Assembly: GCA_031281485.1 (NCBI GenBank)
Contig: JAITFI010000065.1
Location: forward strand, 1 to 64,000
Origin: Chitinispirillales bacterium
GTDB lineage: Bacteria > Fibrobacterota > Chitinivibrionia > Chitinivibrionales > Chitinispirillaceae
DNA length: 64,000 nucleotides
Direction: 5' to 3'
In this document: one piece after another, positions 38,511 to 48,404 of the stretch
Position numbering within the stretch: the stretch's first letter is position 1
Layout: each line of letters begins with the position of its first letter
Made by a program: the position numbers and the translations under genes
The notes under the pieces: model-generated
Told to the model about the DNA's origin: nothing
Databases searched by the model: none
The model's input: the letters and a program-made list of their open reading frames with translations, nothing else

Positions 38511-39236
38511 ATGAAAAAAACCATTATTGCGGTCTTACTATTATGCGGCCTATCCGCCGCTCAAAGCAAGCAGAAAGTCGCGGTCTACATGACCGGTAAA
38601 GAACCTGATGGCATTGTGGGCGTACACAAGGTATTGGGCGGCGAACTCGCCAAAACGATTAGCGAAAGTGATAAATACTCAGCCGTAGACCGCACCGACG
38701 CGATCCTCAGCCAGCTAACACGTGAACAATATATGCAGCGCAGCGGTGCCGTGAGCAGCGACCAGATACGCGACATCGGCAAGTACCTCGGCGTCCAATA
38801 CCTCAGCATCGCCGAGATAAGTCCGGTAGCCAAACGCTCCTACTATTTAGATGTACGGCTTGTTGACGTGGAAACCGCGGAAATTATGCGCACCGTTACA
38901 GCGGGTAGCGGTTTGGAAAACGCAAACGAAATGATACGGGTCGCGAAGAAACTTGCCTACGAGCTGATAGAGACCGAAAAAGTGAAAGAACGTATTGCGT
39001 ATGAGGAAACGCGGCGAGACCTGAAGAAAAAAGCGCTTTTCTACGGCGCCATCGGCGCGGAAGCGCTCGGGGCGGGATTGATAGCCTACGGAGTTCTCGA
39101 AAATAGCAACGTCGGAAAGCACGTTAGCAACGGTAAATACGCAGAAGCCGAAAACTCCGCAAAGAACCGTAATACGGCTCTTACTGTCGGCGGAATATTT
39201 TTGTTGAGCGGGATAACTATTCACATTTTCTTCTAA
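38511..39236 (+). CDS. CsgG/LpoB-like exported protein
   Basis: Signal peptide; KVAVYMTGKEPDGIVGVHKVLGGELAKTI...YLSIAEISPVAKRSYYLDVRLVDVETAEIMRTV. Confidence 0.6.
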   Translation: MKKTIIAVLLLCGLSAAQSKQKVAVYMTGKEPDGIVGVHKVLGGELAKTISESDKYSAVDRTDAILSQLTREQYMQRSGAVSSDQIRDIGKYLGVQYLSIAEISPVAKRSYYLDVRLVDVETAEIMRTVTAGSGLENANEMIRVAKKLAYELIETEKVKERIAYEETRRDLKKKALFYGAIGAEALGAGLIAYGVLENSNVGKHVSNGKYAEAENSAKNRNTALTVGGIFLLSGITIHIFF

Positions 39237-39254
39237 AAACAAACGAGGTGCGGT

Positions 39255-40982
39255 ATGACAAGTCTAAGGTTTTTTTGGGTTAAGCGCAAAGGATGGATAT
39301 TCATCATTGCGGTATTTGCTGTTGCGGTACTCGTCCAAGTCTGCAACACTGTCCCGGAATATTGCGGAGAAGGGAACAAACTCAATCCCGAAACCCAATT
39401 CTGCTTCAACAACAAGACCTACGATAAGTGCGGCGGCGCGGAGTACGACCCGACAAACCAATCATGCGAAAGAGGCGTACTGAAAGCCAAATGCGCCGGA
39501 GGCGAAACGTTTTACAACCCCGAGACGGAATTCTGCCGAAACGGAAACACCTACGAAAAATGCGGCGGCAACGTTTATAACCCAGACAGTCAAACGTGTA
39601 CCAACGGTGCGATACGTACAAAGTGCGGGAATGAATACTTCAGTCAGGTATCGGAGTTCTGCTTCAACGAGATCGTCTATCCGAAATGCGGCGGCAACAC
39701 ATATATCCCAACAGCCCAAGTATGCGAGAACGGCGTTTTGCTGGCGAAATGCGGCGACAACAACTACAACCCGACTTTGCAATTCTGCACAGGCGGGCAA
39801 ATTTATCCCAAATGCGGGGGCGCGGGGGGCGTTGAATACGATCCGTCTTACCAATCGTGCGAAGGCGACATACTGAAATCGAAATGCGGAAACGACTTCT
39901 TCAATCCGGCATCCCAATTCTGCTTAAACGAGAGAATCTATTCAAAGTGCGGCGGCAGGGAATACGACCCTGCGACGCAAGCCTGCGATCTGAACATCGT
40001 AAAAACTAGATGCGGCAGTAACGACATCTATGATTCCACCACGGCGTTTTGCCTTAATAATACCGTCTATCAGAAGTGCAGGGGGGTGGTTTGGGAACCT
40101 GCGAGCCAGAAGTGCGAAAACGGGGTGGTGAAAGAAAAATGCGGGAGCGACTACTACGATACCACGATACAATTTTGCTATATGAATAATACCATCTATG
40201 ACAAATGCAACGGGAGGACGTATGATCCTATGACGGAGGAGTGTAAGGAGATTAGTATGGTGTTTGTTCAGGGGGGGACGTTTACTATGGGGTGTACTGA
40301 GGAACAAGGGAACGATTGTCGCGGTAGTGAGAGGCCTGCGCACAGAGTAACGCTTAGCAGTTTTTATATCGGCAGATATGAAATATCACAAGCGCAGTGG
40401 GAAGAGGTAATGGGTTATAATCCATCAGTGACGAAAGGATATGATTTGCCGGTTACAAATGTACGTTGGGATACCATTCAGGTTTTCATCAGAAAACTGA
40501 ATACACAGACTGGCAAGAACTATCGTTTGCCTACGGAAGCGGAGTGGGAGTATGCCGCACGCGGAGGGATGATGAGCAGAGGTTATAAGTATGCGGGGAG
40601 TGATACTCTTGGTAATGTGGCTTGGCATTACGGTAATAGTGGCAATAACCTCCATATAATAGGTACGAAACAAGCAAATGAATTGGGTATTTATGATATG
40701 AGTGGAAATGTAGCGGAATGGTGTCATGATGATCATAGGACATATAATAACGGCTCACAATCGAATCCTACGGGATCTACCACAACAAACGAACGCGTAT
40801 ATCGTGGCGGTTCTTACTATATGAGAGACGGTTCAGGTTATAGCCCATTTGGCGGAAGCGGTTCTACATTTATGTGCCGCGTCTCGAATCGTGACTATGG
40901 TAGCAGTACTGGATCTTATACTACTTTGAACATATCTTCGCAGATGATTGACCTTGGCTTCCGCCTCGCCCACTCCCCCTAA
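39255..40982 (+). CDS. Cys-rich repeat protein with C-terminal FGE/SUMF1-like domain
   Basis: About seven 42-aa repeats (FCxNxxxYxKCGGxxYDPxxQxCxxGxxxxKCG); MVFVQGGTFTMGCTEEQG...LPTEAEWEYAARGG...YDMSGNVAEWC...LGFRLAHS. Confidence 0.85.
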   Translation: MTSLRFFWVKRKGWIFIIAVFAVAVLVQVCNTVPEYCGEGNKLNPETQFCFNNKTYDKCGGAEYDPTNQSCERGVLKAKCAGGETFYNPETEFCRNGNTYEKCGGNVYNPDSQTCTNGAIRTKCGNEYFSQVSEFCFNEIVYPKCGGNTYIPTAQVCENGVLLAKCGDNNYNPTLQFCTGGQIYPKCGGAGGVEYDPSYQSCEGDILKSKCGNDFFNPASQFCLNERIYSKCGGREYDPATQACDLNIVKTRCGSNDIYDSTTAFCLNNTVYQKCRGVVWEPASQKCENGVVKEKCGSDYYDTTIQFCYMNNTIYDKCNGRTYDPMTEECKEISMVFVQGGTFTMGCTEEQGNDCRGSERPAHRVTLSSFYIGRYEISQAQWEEVMGYNPSVTKGYDLPVTNVRWDTIQVFIRKLNTQTGKNYRLPTEAEWEYAARGGMMSRGYKYAGSDTLGNVAWHYGNSGNNLHIIGTKQANELGIYDMSGNVAEWCHDDHRTYNNGSQSNPTGSTTTNERVYRGGSYYMRDGSGYSPFGGSGSTFMCRVSNRDYGSSTGSYTTLNISSQMIDLGFRLAHSP

Positions 40983-41042
40983 TTAGCCACAATTTTCAGG
41001 CGTTGGGTGGGGGCAAGTTGGAATACGTTGTACAACAAACAA

Positions 41043-41088
41043 GTACAGTCAAGTTCCATGTAGCGAGCGCTATGGAACTTGGCTGTAC
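41043..41088. promoter_or_regulatory. Long inverted repeat in the leader of 41114-41530
   Basis: GTACAGTCAAGTTCCATGTAGC-gagc-GCTATGGAACTTGGCTGTAC. Confidence 0.8.
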
Positions 41089-41113
41089 AAAAACAAACAT
41101 ATAGGAGGTTTTT

Positions 41114-41530
41114 ATGCTGATAGATTTAGACAACAATCGCTTACGTATTACAAACGCTAGGGGAATAAACGTGATTGATATTGCCCCAGCAGTGCTAGAT
41201 GAAATTAGAGAACACATTAGAATACGCGTTCAAGAGTGGATTCGCCAACGTGGTACTACGCCTTTTCAATTTTATAATTTGTTTGGAGGGGTTGAACATG
41301 GCGATTGGAGCGGTACACCCATGATGGCATTGTATGAAAAATACGAAAACAGATACAGAGGCAGATACGAAAACATACTTGAACTAGAAGACAAAGCTAT
41401 GGGTTTAGCAAGCAACGATGGTGGTAGATTGTTAAAACGAGCTCTTCTTGAATGGAGTGATATATCTTTTGGATTTCAGCATGGCAGAAATAGTACATAT
41501 CGTTTTGTGGGACATACTACAGATGTTTAG
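41114..41530 (+). CDS. Hypothetical protein
   Basis: RBS TAGGAGG before ATG; 138 aa. Confidence 0.6.
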   Translation: MLIDLDNNRLRITNARGINVIDIAPAVLDEIREHIRIRVQEWIRQRGTTPFQFYNLFGGVEHGDWSGTPMMALYEKYENRYRGRYENILELEDKAMGLASNDGGRLLKRALLEWSDISFGFQHGRNSTYRFVGHTTDV

Positions 41531-42024
41531 ATTCTGTACAAGGCGGGGTTTTCGCCCCGCCGAACTCAGCATTATTTTAAAGATTTCATGCCGTAACCAT
41601 CTTACCGACACTTAATCCAATAAAAATGCGGTAGTCATGGTTAAGTCCTCCTTTGTTATAATATAGTATACGGATGTTAAGAAGTCAATATTTTTGTAAA
41701 AAAAGCGTTCCGGCGCGTCCGCCCCATCGTCCCCGCCCCTATCCGGCGGCGGTCGGCGGGTCGGTCGGTCAGTCCCCTGAAGTCCCCCCTGCAATACGCC
41801 CGAATCCGCAACCTAAATTCAGCTAAAGAAGTTTTTATAGAACATTTCACCCCATTTACACGTATTATAGATAGCGAGCGCGTATTCTGTCCGAACCGAG
41901 GGGACGCGTGAGGCCTGATCTCGTCGTCAGGATCCGTGCGGGATGCCTAGGAGCGGTTTTGACGGCGGGCGGCAAGAATACAATCGTCGATACGAATGGT
42001 TTCACATATATATGGAGGTGTATT

Positions 42025-42297
42025 ATGGAAGAAAGCGGCATGACGGACAACATCGATGAAATGCTGGACGAGGCATTGGACAAAAGCTTCCGCTCGGTAT
42101 TCGAGCCGGACGTGAAAGAGCTTGTTAGGGCAATGTTCGCGCTTCTATTGATGCGGCTAAAATTGAAGACGTCGAAGTTGATGACAGCGGACGAGAACCT
42201 CAAGCTCGACAAGGCGTTCGCGATAGTCGGCGGGTATTTGGACTACGCCTATCCGGGGTTCAATAAGGCGCTGATGGATATGACTTTTTTGGAGTAG
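42025..42297 (+). CDS. Hypothetical helical protein, 90 aa
   Basis: RBS TGGAGGTG before ATG at 42025; acidic/helical composition. Confidence 0.55.
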   Translation: MEESGMTDNIDEMLDEALDKSFRSVFEPDVKELVRAMFALLLMRLKLKTSKLMTADENLKLDKAFAIVGGYLDYAYPGFNKALMDMTFLE

Positions 42298-42311
42298 CGT
42301 GTTTTGCCCTA

Positions 42312-42400
42312 ATCCCTCAACCAAATCTTTAAAACCAAAATCATTTTAAGACGAAGCTTTCGGCTTTATAGATAAATGCGGGGTTAACCCCGCATTTTGG
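42312..42400 (+). repeat. Palindromic modular repeat family 1, plus module (divergent)
   Basis: AGACGAAGCTTTCGGCTTTATAGATAAATGCGGGGTTAACCCCGCATTT. Confidence 0.75.
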
Positions 42401-42401
42401 C

Positions 42402-42468
42402 TTCGCCGAGATAAACAAGTTGACTTCGCCGAGATAAACAAGTTGGCTTCGCCGAGATAAGCAAGTTC
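42402..42468 (+). repeat. Three tandem 23-bp repeats (GRCTTCGCCGAGATAARCAAGTT)
   Basis: ggcttcgccgagataaacaagtt / gacttcgccgagataaacaagtt / ggcttcgccgagataagcaagtt. Confidence 0.9.
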
Positions 42469-42661
42469 AATCAAAGTCAAAAGATAAAGGCGACGATTTT
42501 GACTTTGCTTTCTTAAAAAACAAAAAAAATTTCACCCCGCCCCCGCCCGAATTTATATTTATACTCCAGCCCTGCTTGCCTAGCGGGTCCTCGGCTGGCG
42601 TGTTTGTATCGGCTTTTGGGGCTTTGAGCGTTGAATTTACGGAGTTTACGGAGGGAGCGAT

Positions 42662-43792
42662 TTGTCGGAGCAACAACCTAAACAGCCCGCGCAGCCGCAG
42701 GATTCGGCGGCGCAGGGGGGCGCCAAGCCTGCCGAGAAGAGCGGTCTCCTGCGGTTTTTCAGGGAGATGGGGTCGGCGCTTGTCATGGCGCTTATCGCCA
42801 TCGTCTACGTGATACAGGCCTTCCAGATACCCACGGGGTCTATGGAGGACAGCCTTTTGGTGGGCGATTTTCTGCTTGGGCTGAAGTTCATCTACGGCGC
42901 GCCGCTGCTCCCGTACTCGCGGGAGCTGGGGATCACGCGCAGGCTGCCGGCGGTGGCCAAGCCGAAGCCGGGCGACGTGGTGATCTTCAAATATCCGGGG
43001 GCGGACGCCAAGGACTACATAAAGCGCATGGTGGCGGGGCCGGGCGACGTCGTTCAGTTCGCGGGCCACAAAAAGCTCATCGTCAACGGCACCGAGCTCA
43101 TCCTGCCGCCGCACGGCAAGTATACGGGGGGCAGCAGGGCCGACCCGCGCATCCTGAACTTCGCCCCGCTACGCATACCGGCCAAGGGCGACGTGTTCCG
43201 CCCCGATACCATGCCGATCCGGGAGTTCTTGTTCTTCAAGACGCTGGTGCATCAGGAGAACCCGACAAAGAGGGTGTACATGCACTTTGACCTATACGTC
43301 GACGGCGAGCTTTCGAACAGCGCAGCCCTCAACTTCAACGGGGCGAGGCTCTCGCTGGACGACTTGCAGGACGGCAAATTTATCTACAAGAACGAGATGA
43401 CGCGGCGCACGGAGGCTTTTGATTTCAACCGCATAGACGATTGGACGATGCTTGACTACGTCTTAGATATTATCCGCCGGAATTTCTCGTCCGACAAGAG
43501 CGTGGAGATACGTAAAAAGCTGTTTTTGGGCAATGATCGTATAGAGAGCTATACGGTACGCAACGACAACTACTTCATGGTGGGCGACAACCGCGACAAT
43601 TCGCTCGACTCGCGGTACTGGGGGTATCTGAATCATAACTTCGTGAAAGCCAAGGCGCTGATCTTATACTTCTCCTACGACAATACCGGCCCGGCATGGA
43701 AATTCCCGGCAAACATACGTTGGAACCGTATAGGAAAGCTGATAAGGACGTGGGACGGGGAGAGCGAGGGGAATCCTAAGATTAAGTATTAG
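42662..43792 (+). CDS. lepB: Signal peptidase I (TTG start)
   Basis: IQAFQIPTGSMEDSLLVGDFLL, KPGDVVIFKYP, KDYIKRMVAGPGDVV, YFMVGDNRDNSLDSRYWG. Confidence 0.93.
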   Translation: MSEQQPKQPAQPQDSAAQGGAKPAEKSGLLRFFREMGSALVMALIAIVYVIQAFQIPTGSMEDSLLVGDFLLGLKFIYGAPLLPYSRELGITRRLPAVAKPKPGDVVIFKYPGADAKDYIKRMVAGPGDVVQFAGHKKLIVNGTELILPPHGKYTGGSRADPRILNFAPLRIPAKGDVFRPDTMPIREFLFFKTLVHQENPTKRVYMHFDLYVDGELSNSAALNFNGARLSLDDLQDGKFIYKNEMTRRTEAFDFNRIDDWTMLDYVLDIIRRNFSSDKSVEIRKKLFLGNDRIESYTVRNDNYFMVGDNRDNSLDSRYWGYLNHNFVKAKALILYFSYDNTGPAWKFPANIRWNRIGKLIRTWDGESEGNPKIKY

Positions 43793-43855
43793 TGATCGAT
43801 AATCAATGGTTAATTATGCGTTATCATTAAATTAAAACATTTATTTTTAATTCGG

Positions 43856-45670
43856 ATGTCTTTACACATGAACAAAAACACGACCGCGCATCAATACGAC
43901 GAAAGCAAGATCAAGACGCTTAGCTCCTTGGAGCACATCCGTCTTCGTAGCGGCATGTACATCGGGCGGCTCGGCGACGGCTCCAACCCGGACGACGGCA
44001 TCTACGTCCTCCTCAAAGAGGTCATAGACAACGCCATCGACGAGTTTATCATGGGGTTCGGGAAGAAGATCGAGGTGAACGTGGAGAACGGCGTCGCCTC
44101 CGTGCGCGACTTCGGGCGCGGGATTCCGCTGGGCAAGGTGATCGACTGCGTCTCAACCATCAACACCGGCGCGAAGTACAACGACGACGTCTTCCAGTTC
44201 AGCGTGGGGTTAAACGGCGTGGGCACAAAGGCCGTCAACGCGCTGTCGAGCAGTTTCCGCGTCGTCTCTTACCGCGACGGGGAGTATTTTCAGGCGAAGT
44301 TTGAGCGCGGGAAGCTCATATCCAAAAAAGGCGGCGTAGTTAAGGGGGAGGAACCGGACGGCACGTTCGTCGAGTTCGTGCCTGACGCGGAGATTTTCGG
44401 CGAGTACAAATTTAACTTTGAGTACATAGAACAGCGTTTATGGAACTACGCCTACCTCAACTCCGGGCTGAAGTTGTTCTTGGGGAAGCAGAAGTTTGAG
44501 TCCAAAAACGGGCTTTTGGACTTGTTGCAAAACGACGTAGGGGAGTCGGCTGTCTACAGTATCGCCTACTGCCGCGGCAAGCAGCTGGAGTTCGCCTTTA
44601 CGCACACGCAGGCCTACGGCGAGGCCTACCGCTCGTTTGTCAACGGCCAGTTCACCTCCGATGGCGGCACGCACCTAAGCGCGTTTCGCGAGGGCATACT
44701 AAAAGGCGTAAACGAGTTCTATAAAAAAAATTACTCCGGCGTCGACGTGCGCGACGGCATATCGGGCGCGGTCGCCATCAAGCTGAAAAGCCCCGTTTTT
44801 GAGTCACAGACAAAGAATAAGCTTGGGAACACGGAGATACGCGGATGGATAGTCTCGGAGGTCAAGTCGGGCGTGGTAGACTTCCTGCACAAGAACGCCG
44901 ACGCGGCGCGCAGCCTCGAGAGCAAGATAGTGCAAAATGAGAAATTGCGCACCGAGCTGAACAAGGTGAAGAAGGAGGCCAAGGAAGCGGCTAAGCGCGT
45001 GGAGATAAAGATACCGAATCTCAAAGACTGCAAGTACCACGCCGGTGAAAACGACGGCGGCAGATCCACCATCTTCCTCACCGAAGGTCAGTCCGCGGGA
45101 GGCTCGATCATCTCCGCCCGCGACGTGTACACACAGGCGATCTTTACCATGAGAGGCAAACCGCAAAACGTCTTCGGCAAGACGCGGGCGGCAATCTACC
45201 AAAACGAAGAGCTGTACGATATGATGATGGCGCTTGGCATTGAGGAGGACGTGGAGAAGCTGCGTTATAATAGAATAGTTTTAGCCACCGACGCCGATGT
45301 TGACGGTTTCCACATCAGAAATTTATTGCTGACTTTCTTCCTCACGTACTTTGAGGAGTTGGTTCAGGCCGGGCACGTTTATATTTTAGAGACGCCGCTC
45401 TTCCGCGTTCGCAACAAGAAGGAGACGCTCTACTGCTACAGCGAAAAGGAGCGTGACGCGGCCATAGCCAAAATTCGCGATCCGGAGGTAACGCGGTTCA
45501 AGGGTTTGGGGGAAATATCGCCGAGCGAGTTCGGCCAGTTCATAGGCGGCGATATGCGGCTCGTGGAGGTCAACGTAAAATCAGCAAAAAACATCTCCGA
45601 GACGCTTGAATTCTACATGGGCAAAAATACCCCGGAGCGGCGTGATTTTATCATGGAGAATTTGATATAG
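43856..45670 (+). CDS. parE: DNA topoisomerase IV subunit B-like (GyrB/ParE)
   Basis: LEHIRLRSGMYIGRLGDGS, EVIDNAIDEF, GLNGVGTKAVNALS, LTEGQSAGGSI, TDADVDGFHIRNLLL. Confidence 0.9.
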   Translation: MSLHMNKNTTAHQYDESKIKTLSSLEHIRLRSGMYIGRLGDGSNPDDGIYVLLKEVIDNAIDEFIMGFGKKIEVNVENGVASVRDFGRGIPLGKVIDCVSTINTGAKYNDDVFQFSVGLNGVGTKAVNALSSSFRVVSYRDGEYFQAKFERGKLISKKGGVVKGEEPDGTFVEFVPDAEIFGEYKFNFEYIEQRLWNYAYLNSGLKLFLGKQKFESKNGLLDLLQNDVGESAVYSIAYCRGKQLEFAFTHTQAYGEAYRSFVNGQFTSDGGTHLSAFREGILKGVNEFYKKNYSGVDVRDGISGAVAIKLKSPVFESQTKNKLGNTEIRGWIVSEVKSGVVDFLHKNADAARSLESKIVQNEKLRTELNKVKKEAKEAAKRVEIKIPNLKDCKYHAGENDGGRSTIFLTEGQSAGGSIISARDVYTQAIFTMRGKPQNVFGKTRAAIYQNEELYDMMMALGIEEDVEKLRYNRIVLATDADVDGFHIRNLLLTFFLTYFEELVQAGHVYILETPLFRVRNKKETLYCYSEKERDAAIAKIRDPEVTRFKGLGEISPSEFGQFIGGDMRLVEVNVKSAKNISETLEFYMGKNTPERRDFIMENLI

Positions 45671-45687
45671 ACAATATTTAGTTGATG

Positions 45688-45890
45688 TTGCGACGCGTAA
45701 GCGGCGCATGTGTATAAAAAGTCCCTCCCCCTATTTGAGGGGGAGGGATTGAAGGAGGAGGGGAATCTAGCGGGGCGTTGCGGGGTGTCCCCGCAGGGTG
45801 GGTAGCGGAAAACAAAATGGCGAAGCCATTTTGGTTGGAGCGAGGGAGGGCGTAGCCCTCCCCTTAGTTGAATCTGATTTTGACTTTTTA
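45688..45890 (+). repeat. Repeat family 3 (long form) with internal hairpins
   Basis: Shares termini with 24838-24958; internal CCCTCCCCCtatttgaGGGGGAGGG and AAAATGGcgaagCCATTTT hairpins. Confidence 0.75.
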
Positions 45891-45902
45891 AGGATCAACA
45901 CA

Positions 45903-47792
45903 ATGGCATTCGTAAACACTCTGTACAACACAAACTTTCTTGAGTACGCCTCCTACGTCATCAAGGACAGGGCGATACCGCACGTTGACGACGGGTTAAA
46001 GCCGGTGCAACGCCGCATACTGCACACCCTCTACGAAGTGGACGACGGCAAGTTTCATAAGGTGGCAAATATTGTCGGTCAGTGTATGAAGTACCACCCG
46101 CACGGCGACGCCTCTATCGGCGACGCGCTTGTCGCGATTGCCAATAAGGATTTGTTTATTGACAAGCAGGGGAACTTCGGCAACATCTTCACCGGCGACC
46201 CGGCCTCCGCCGTCCGCTACATAGAGTGCCGTTTGTCGCCGCTTGCCGTTGAATCGCTCTTCAATCCTGAGATCACCGAATATGTGGATTCCTATGACGG
46301 GCGCAACCGCGAACCGGTCACGCTGCCGGCGAAGCTGCCGGTCCTCTTAGCCCTCGGCGCGGAGGGGATAGCGGTGGGGATGTCCACCAAGATTCTACCC
46401 CACAATCTAATCGAACTTCTCGAAGCGCAAATAGCCTACTTACACGGCGACCAACACTTGGTCTTCCCGGATTTTCCTACCGGCGGATTAGCCGACGTCT
46501 CCGAATATAACGACGGCAACGGCAAGGTGTTGTTGCGGGCCAAGCTCGACACGAGCGACCCAAAGCGTATTGTCATACGGGAATTGCCGTTCGGCTCCAC
46601 CACCGAGTCCATCATGGCCTCCATAGAGGGCGCCGCCCGTAAGGGCAAACTGAAAATCGCCGGCATCAGCGACTACACGGCGGAGAACGTGGAGATCGAG
46701 GTGCGGCTGGCGCGTGGGATCCACACGCAAGATACCGTAGACGCCCTTTACGCCTTTACGGATTGCGAATCGTCGGTCTCCGTAAACATGATGGTGATCA
46801 GCGACGAAAAGCCGGTGGTAATGTCCGTCACGGAGGTCATAAAGCGAAATTCGGACAGGCTCATAGAGATACTGACGGCGGAACTGAAACTTGAAGAGCG
46901 CAAGCTGAAAGACAAGCTCCACGCTAAAACGCTTGAACAAATATTCATAGAGAACCGCGTATACAAAAAGATCGAGGCGATGAAGACCGCCGAGAGCGTG
47001 GTGAAGGCTGTCTTTGACGGATTGGCGCCGTTTCAGCGGGAGATCAGGCGCGAGGTGACTAATGAGGATGTGGACACGTTACTGAAAATCCCCATCAGGC
47101 GCATATCTCTCTACGACATCAATAGGGCGAAAAAAGAGATGGAGGATATCAAAACCCGCCTGAGGGAGATCAAGCGGCACTTGGGCGCTATAGTTGATTA
47201 CACTGTGGATTTCTTAGGCAAAATCATAAATAAGTACAAACCGCAACATCCGCGTAAAACGGAGTTGGTCTCGTTCAAAAAGGTAGACGTGCGAGAGGCC
47301 GCGCAGCGCAACTTGAAACTGCGCTACGACAAAGACACCGGATACCTCGGCTACGAGGTAAACGGCAACCTGCTCTTTGACGTGTCGCCCTACGACAGGG
47401 TTCTGGTGATAAGAAAGACCGGCGCGTTCTCGGTGATAGGCGTTCCCGAAAAGCTGTTCGTTGACAAGGGGATGCTCCACTGCGGATTTGTGGACAAAGA
47501 CCTTGTCTTCACCGCGATTTACAGGGACGAGGAGACGAAATTCCCGTACATCAAGCGCTTCAAGATAGAGCAATTCCAATTGAACAAGGGCTACGCGATA
47601 GTGCCTGAAAATTGTACATTGCTTAAATTAACGACCGACCCCAACGCGGTGGTGACGATAGAGTACAAACCCAAACCGCGGCTGAAAGTGTTGGAGGAGA
47701 ACTTCAAAGTGAAGAACTTCTTGGTAAAAAACGCCAAGGCCGGTGGAATCCGGTTGGCGAATAAGGAGATGAAGTCGGCGAAAATAGGATGA
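45903..47792 (+). CDS. parC: DNA topoisomerase IV subunit A-like (GyrA/ParC)
   Basis: ASYVIKDRAIPHVDDGLKPVQRRILHTLYE, YHPHGDASIGDALV, GNFGNIFTGDPASAVRYIECRLS. Confidence 0.92.
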   Translation: MAFVNTLYNTNFLEYASYVIKDRAIPHVDDGLKPVQRRILHTLYEVDDGKFHKVANIVGQCMKYHPHGDASIGDALVAIANKDLFIDKQGNFGNIFTGDPASAVRYIECRLSPLAVESLFNPEITEYVDSYDGRNREPVTLPAKLPVLLALGAEGIAVGMSTKILPHNLIELLEAQIAYLHGDQHLVFPDFPTGGLADVSEYNDGNGKVLLRAKLDTSDPKRIVIRELPFGSTTESIMASIEGAARKGKLKIAGISDYTAENVEIEVRLARGIHTQDTVDALYAFTDCESSVSVNMMVISDEKPVVMSVTEVIKRNSDRLIEILTAELKLEERKLKDKLHAKTLEQIFIENRVYKKIEAMKTAESVVKAVFDGLAPFQREIRREVTNEDVDTLLKIPIRRISLYDINRAKKEMEDIKTRLREIKRHLGAIVDYTVDFLGKIINKYKPQHPRKTELVSFKKVDVREAAQRNLKLRYDKDTGYLGYEVNGNLLFDVSPYDRVLVIRKTGAFSVIGVPEKLFVDKGMLHCGFVDKDLVFTAIYRDEETKFPYIKRFKIEQFQLNKGYAIVPENCTLLKLTTDPNAVVTIEYKPKPRLKVLEENFKVKNFLVKNAKAGGIRLANKEMKSAKIG

Positions 47793-47798
47793 TTGGGA

Positions 47799-47868
47799 CT
47801 TTATAATCCTTCCACTCCGTCATCACAGCAATGGCGTGGGTGCCTTTGGCCGCTTCGTATGGATCCTT
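47799..47868 (-). pseudogene. 70-bp duplicated internal fragment of ugd
   Basis: 67/70 identical by eye to 49021-49090 ([22 protein letters not shown]). Confidence 0.9.
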
Positions 47869-47873
47869 AAATT

Positions 47874-48392
47874 TCATTCCGCTTTCAACTCGTCCAAAAT
47901 CTGCTCAACAACGTACCCCGTTTTGGGCAGGACTCTGTTTAGCGGGAAGAAACGTTTGATTACCGATACCGCGTCTTCGATTGTGCGGATATTAAGTTTG
48001 CGCAACAAAAATTTTATGTCATCGTAGTCCTGCCCTTCCACTCTTGACGACATTAATTTCATTGCGAGCAGATACTCAGGTGTCACGGTGGAAATTTTCA
48101 GGTTACCTGTTCGCATGAATTCCACGGTCTCTACATTGCCATCCATAAATCCTTTAACACCGTCGTTGAGCCAATTTTGCGGTAGGCTGTGTTCATCCGC
48201 GATTTTTTCCGCTAACGCGTGTATCTCACTTTTTGGTTCATACAGAGCGTCTATATCCTTTGTCGCGTCGCGGGCCGAGTGTACAAGACACATTGCTGCG
48301 CCACCGGTAATGATGATTTCGCCGTGCACGCCATTTTTTTCAAGTTCCAAGCCTATTATTTCAAGATATTTCAGTAACTCTTCTTTTCGCAT
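47874..48392 (-). CDS. DUF6036/AbiEii-like nucleotidyltransferase
   Basis: IIITGGAAMCLVHSARDATKDIDALYEPKSEI...LLAMKLMSSRVEGQDYDDIKFLLRKL. Confidence 0.75.
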   Translation of the reverse strand: MRKEELLKYLEIIGLELEKNGVHGEIIITGGAAMCLVHSARDATKDIDALYEPKSEIHALAEKIADEHSLPQNWLNDGVKGFMDGNVETVEFMRTGNLKISTVTPEYLLAMKLMSSRVEGQDYDDIKFLLRKLNIRTIEDAVSVIKRFFPLNRVLPKTGYVVEQILDELKAE

Positions 48393-48404
48393 AATTTTCT
48401 CCCA

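Noticed and set aside
39255-41530. Complete diversity-generating retroelement
   Set aside because: No reverse transcriptase, template repeat or accessory gene is visible; only the target-like fold is present, so it is kept as a test suggestion only.
42402-42468. Tandem 23-bp repeats as a CRISPR
   Set aside because: Contiguous repeats with no spacers, only three units.
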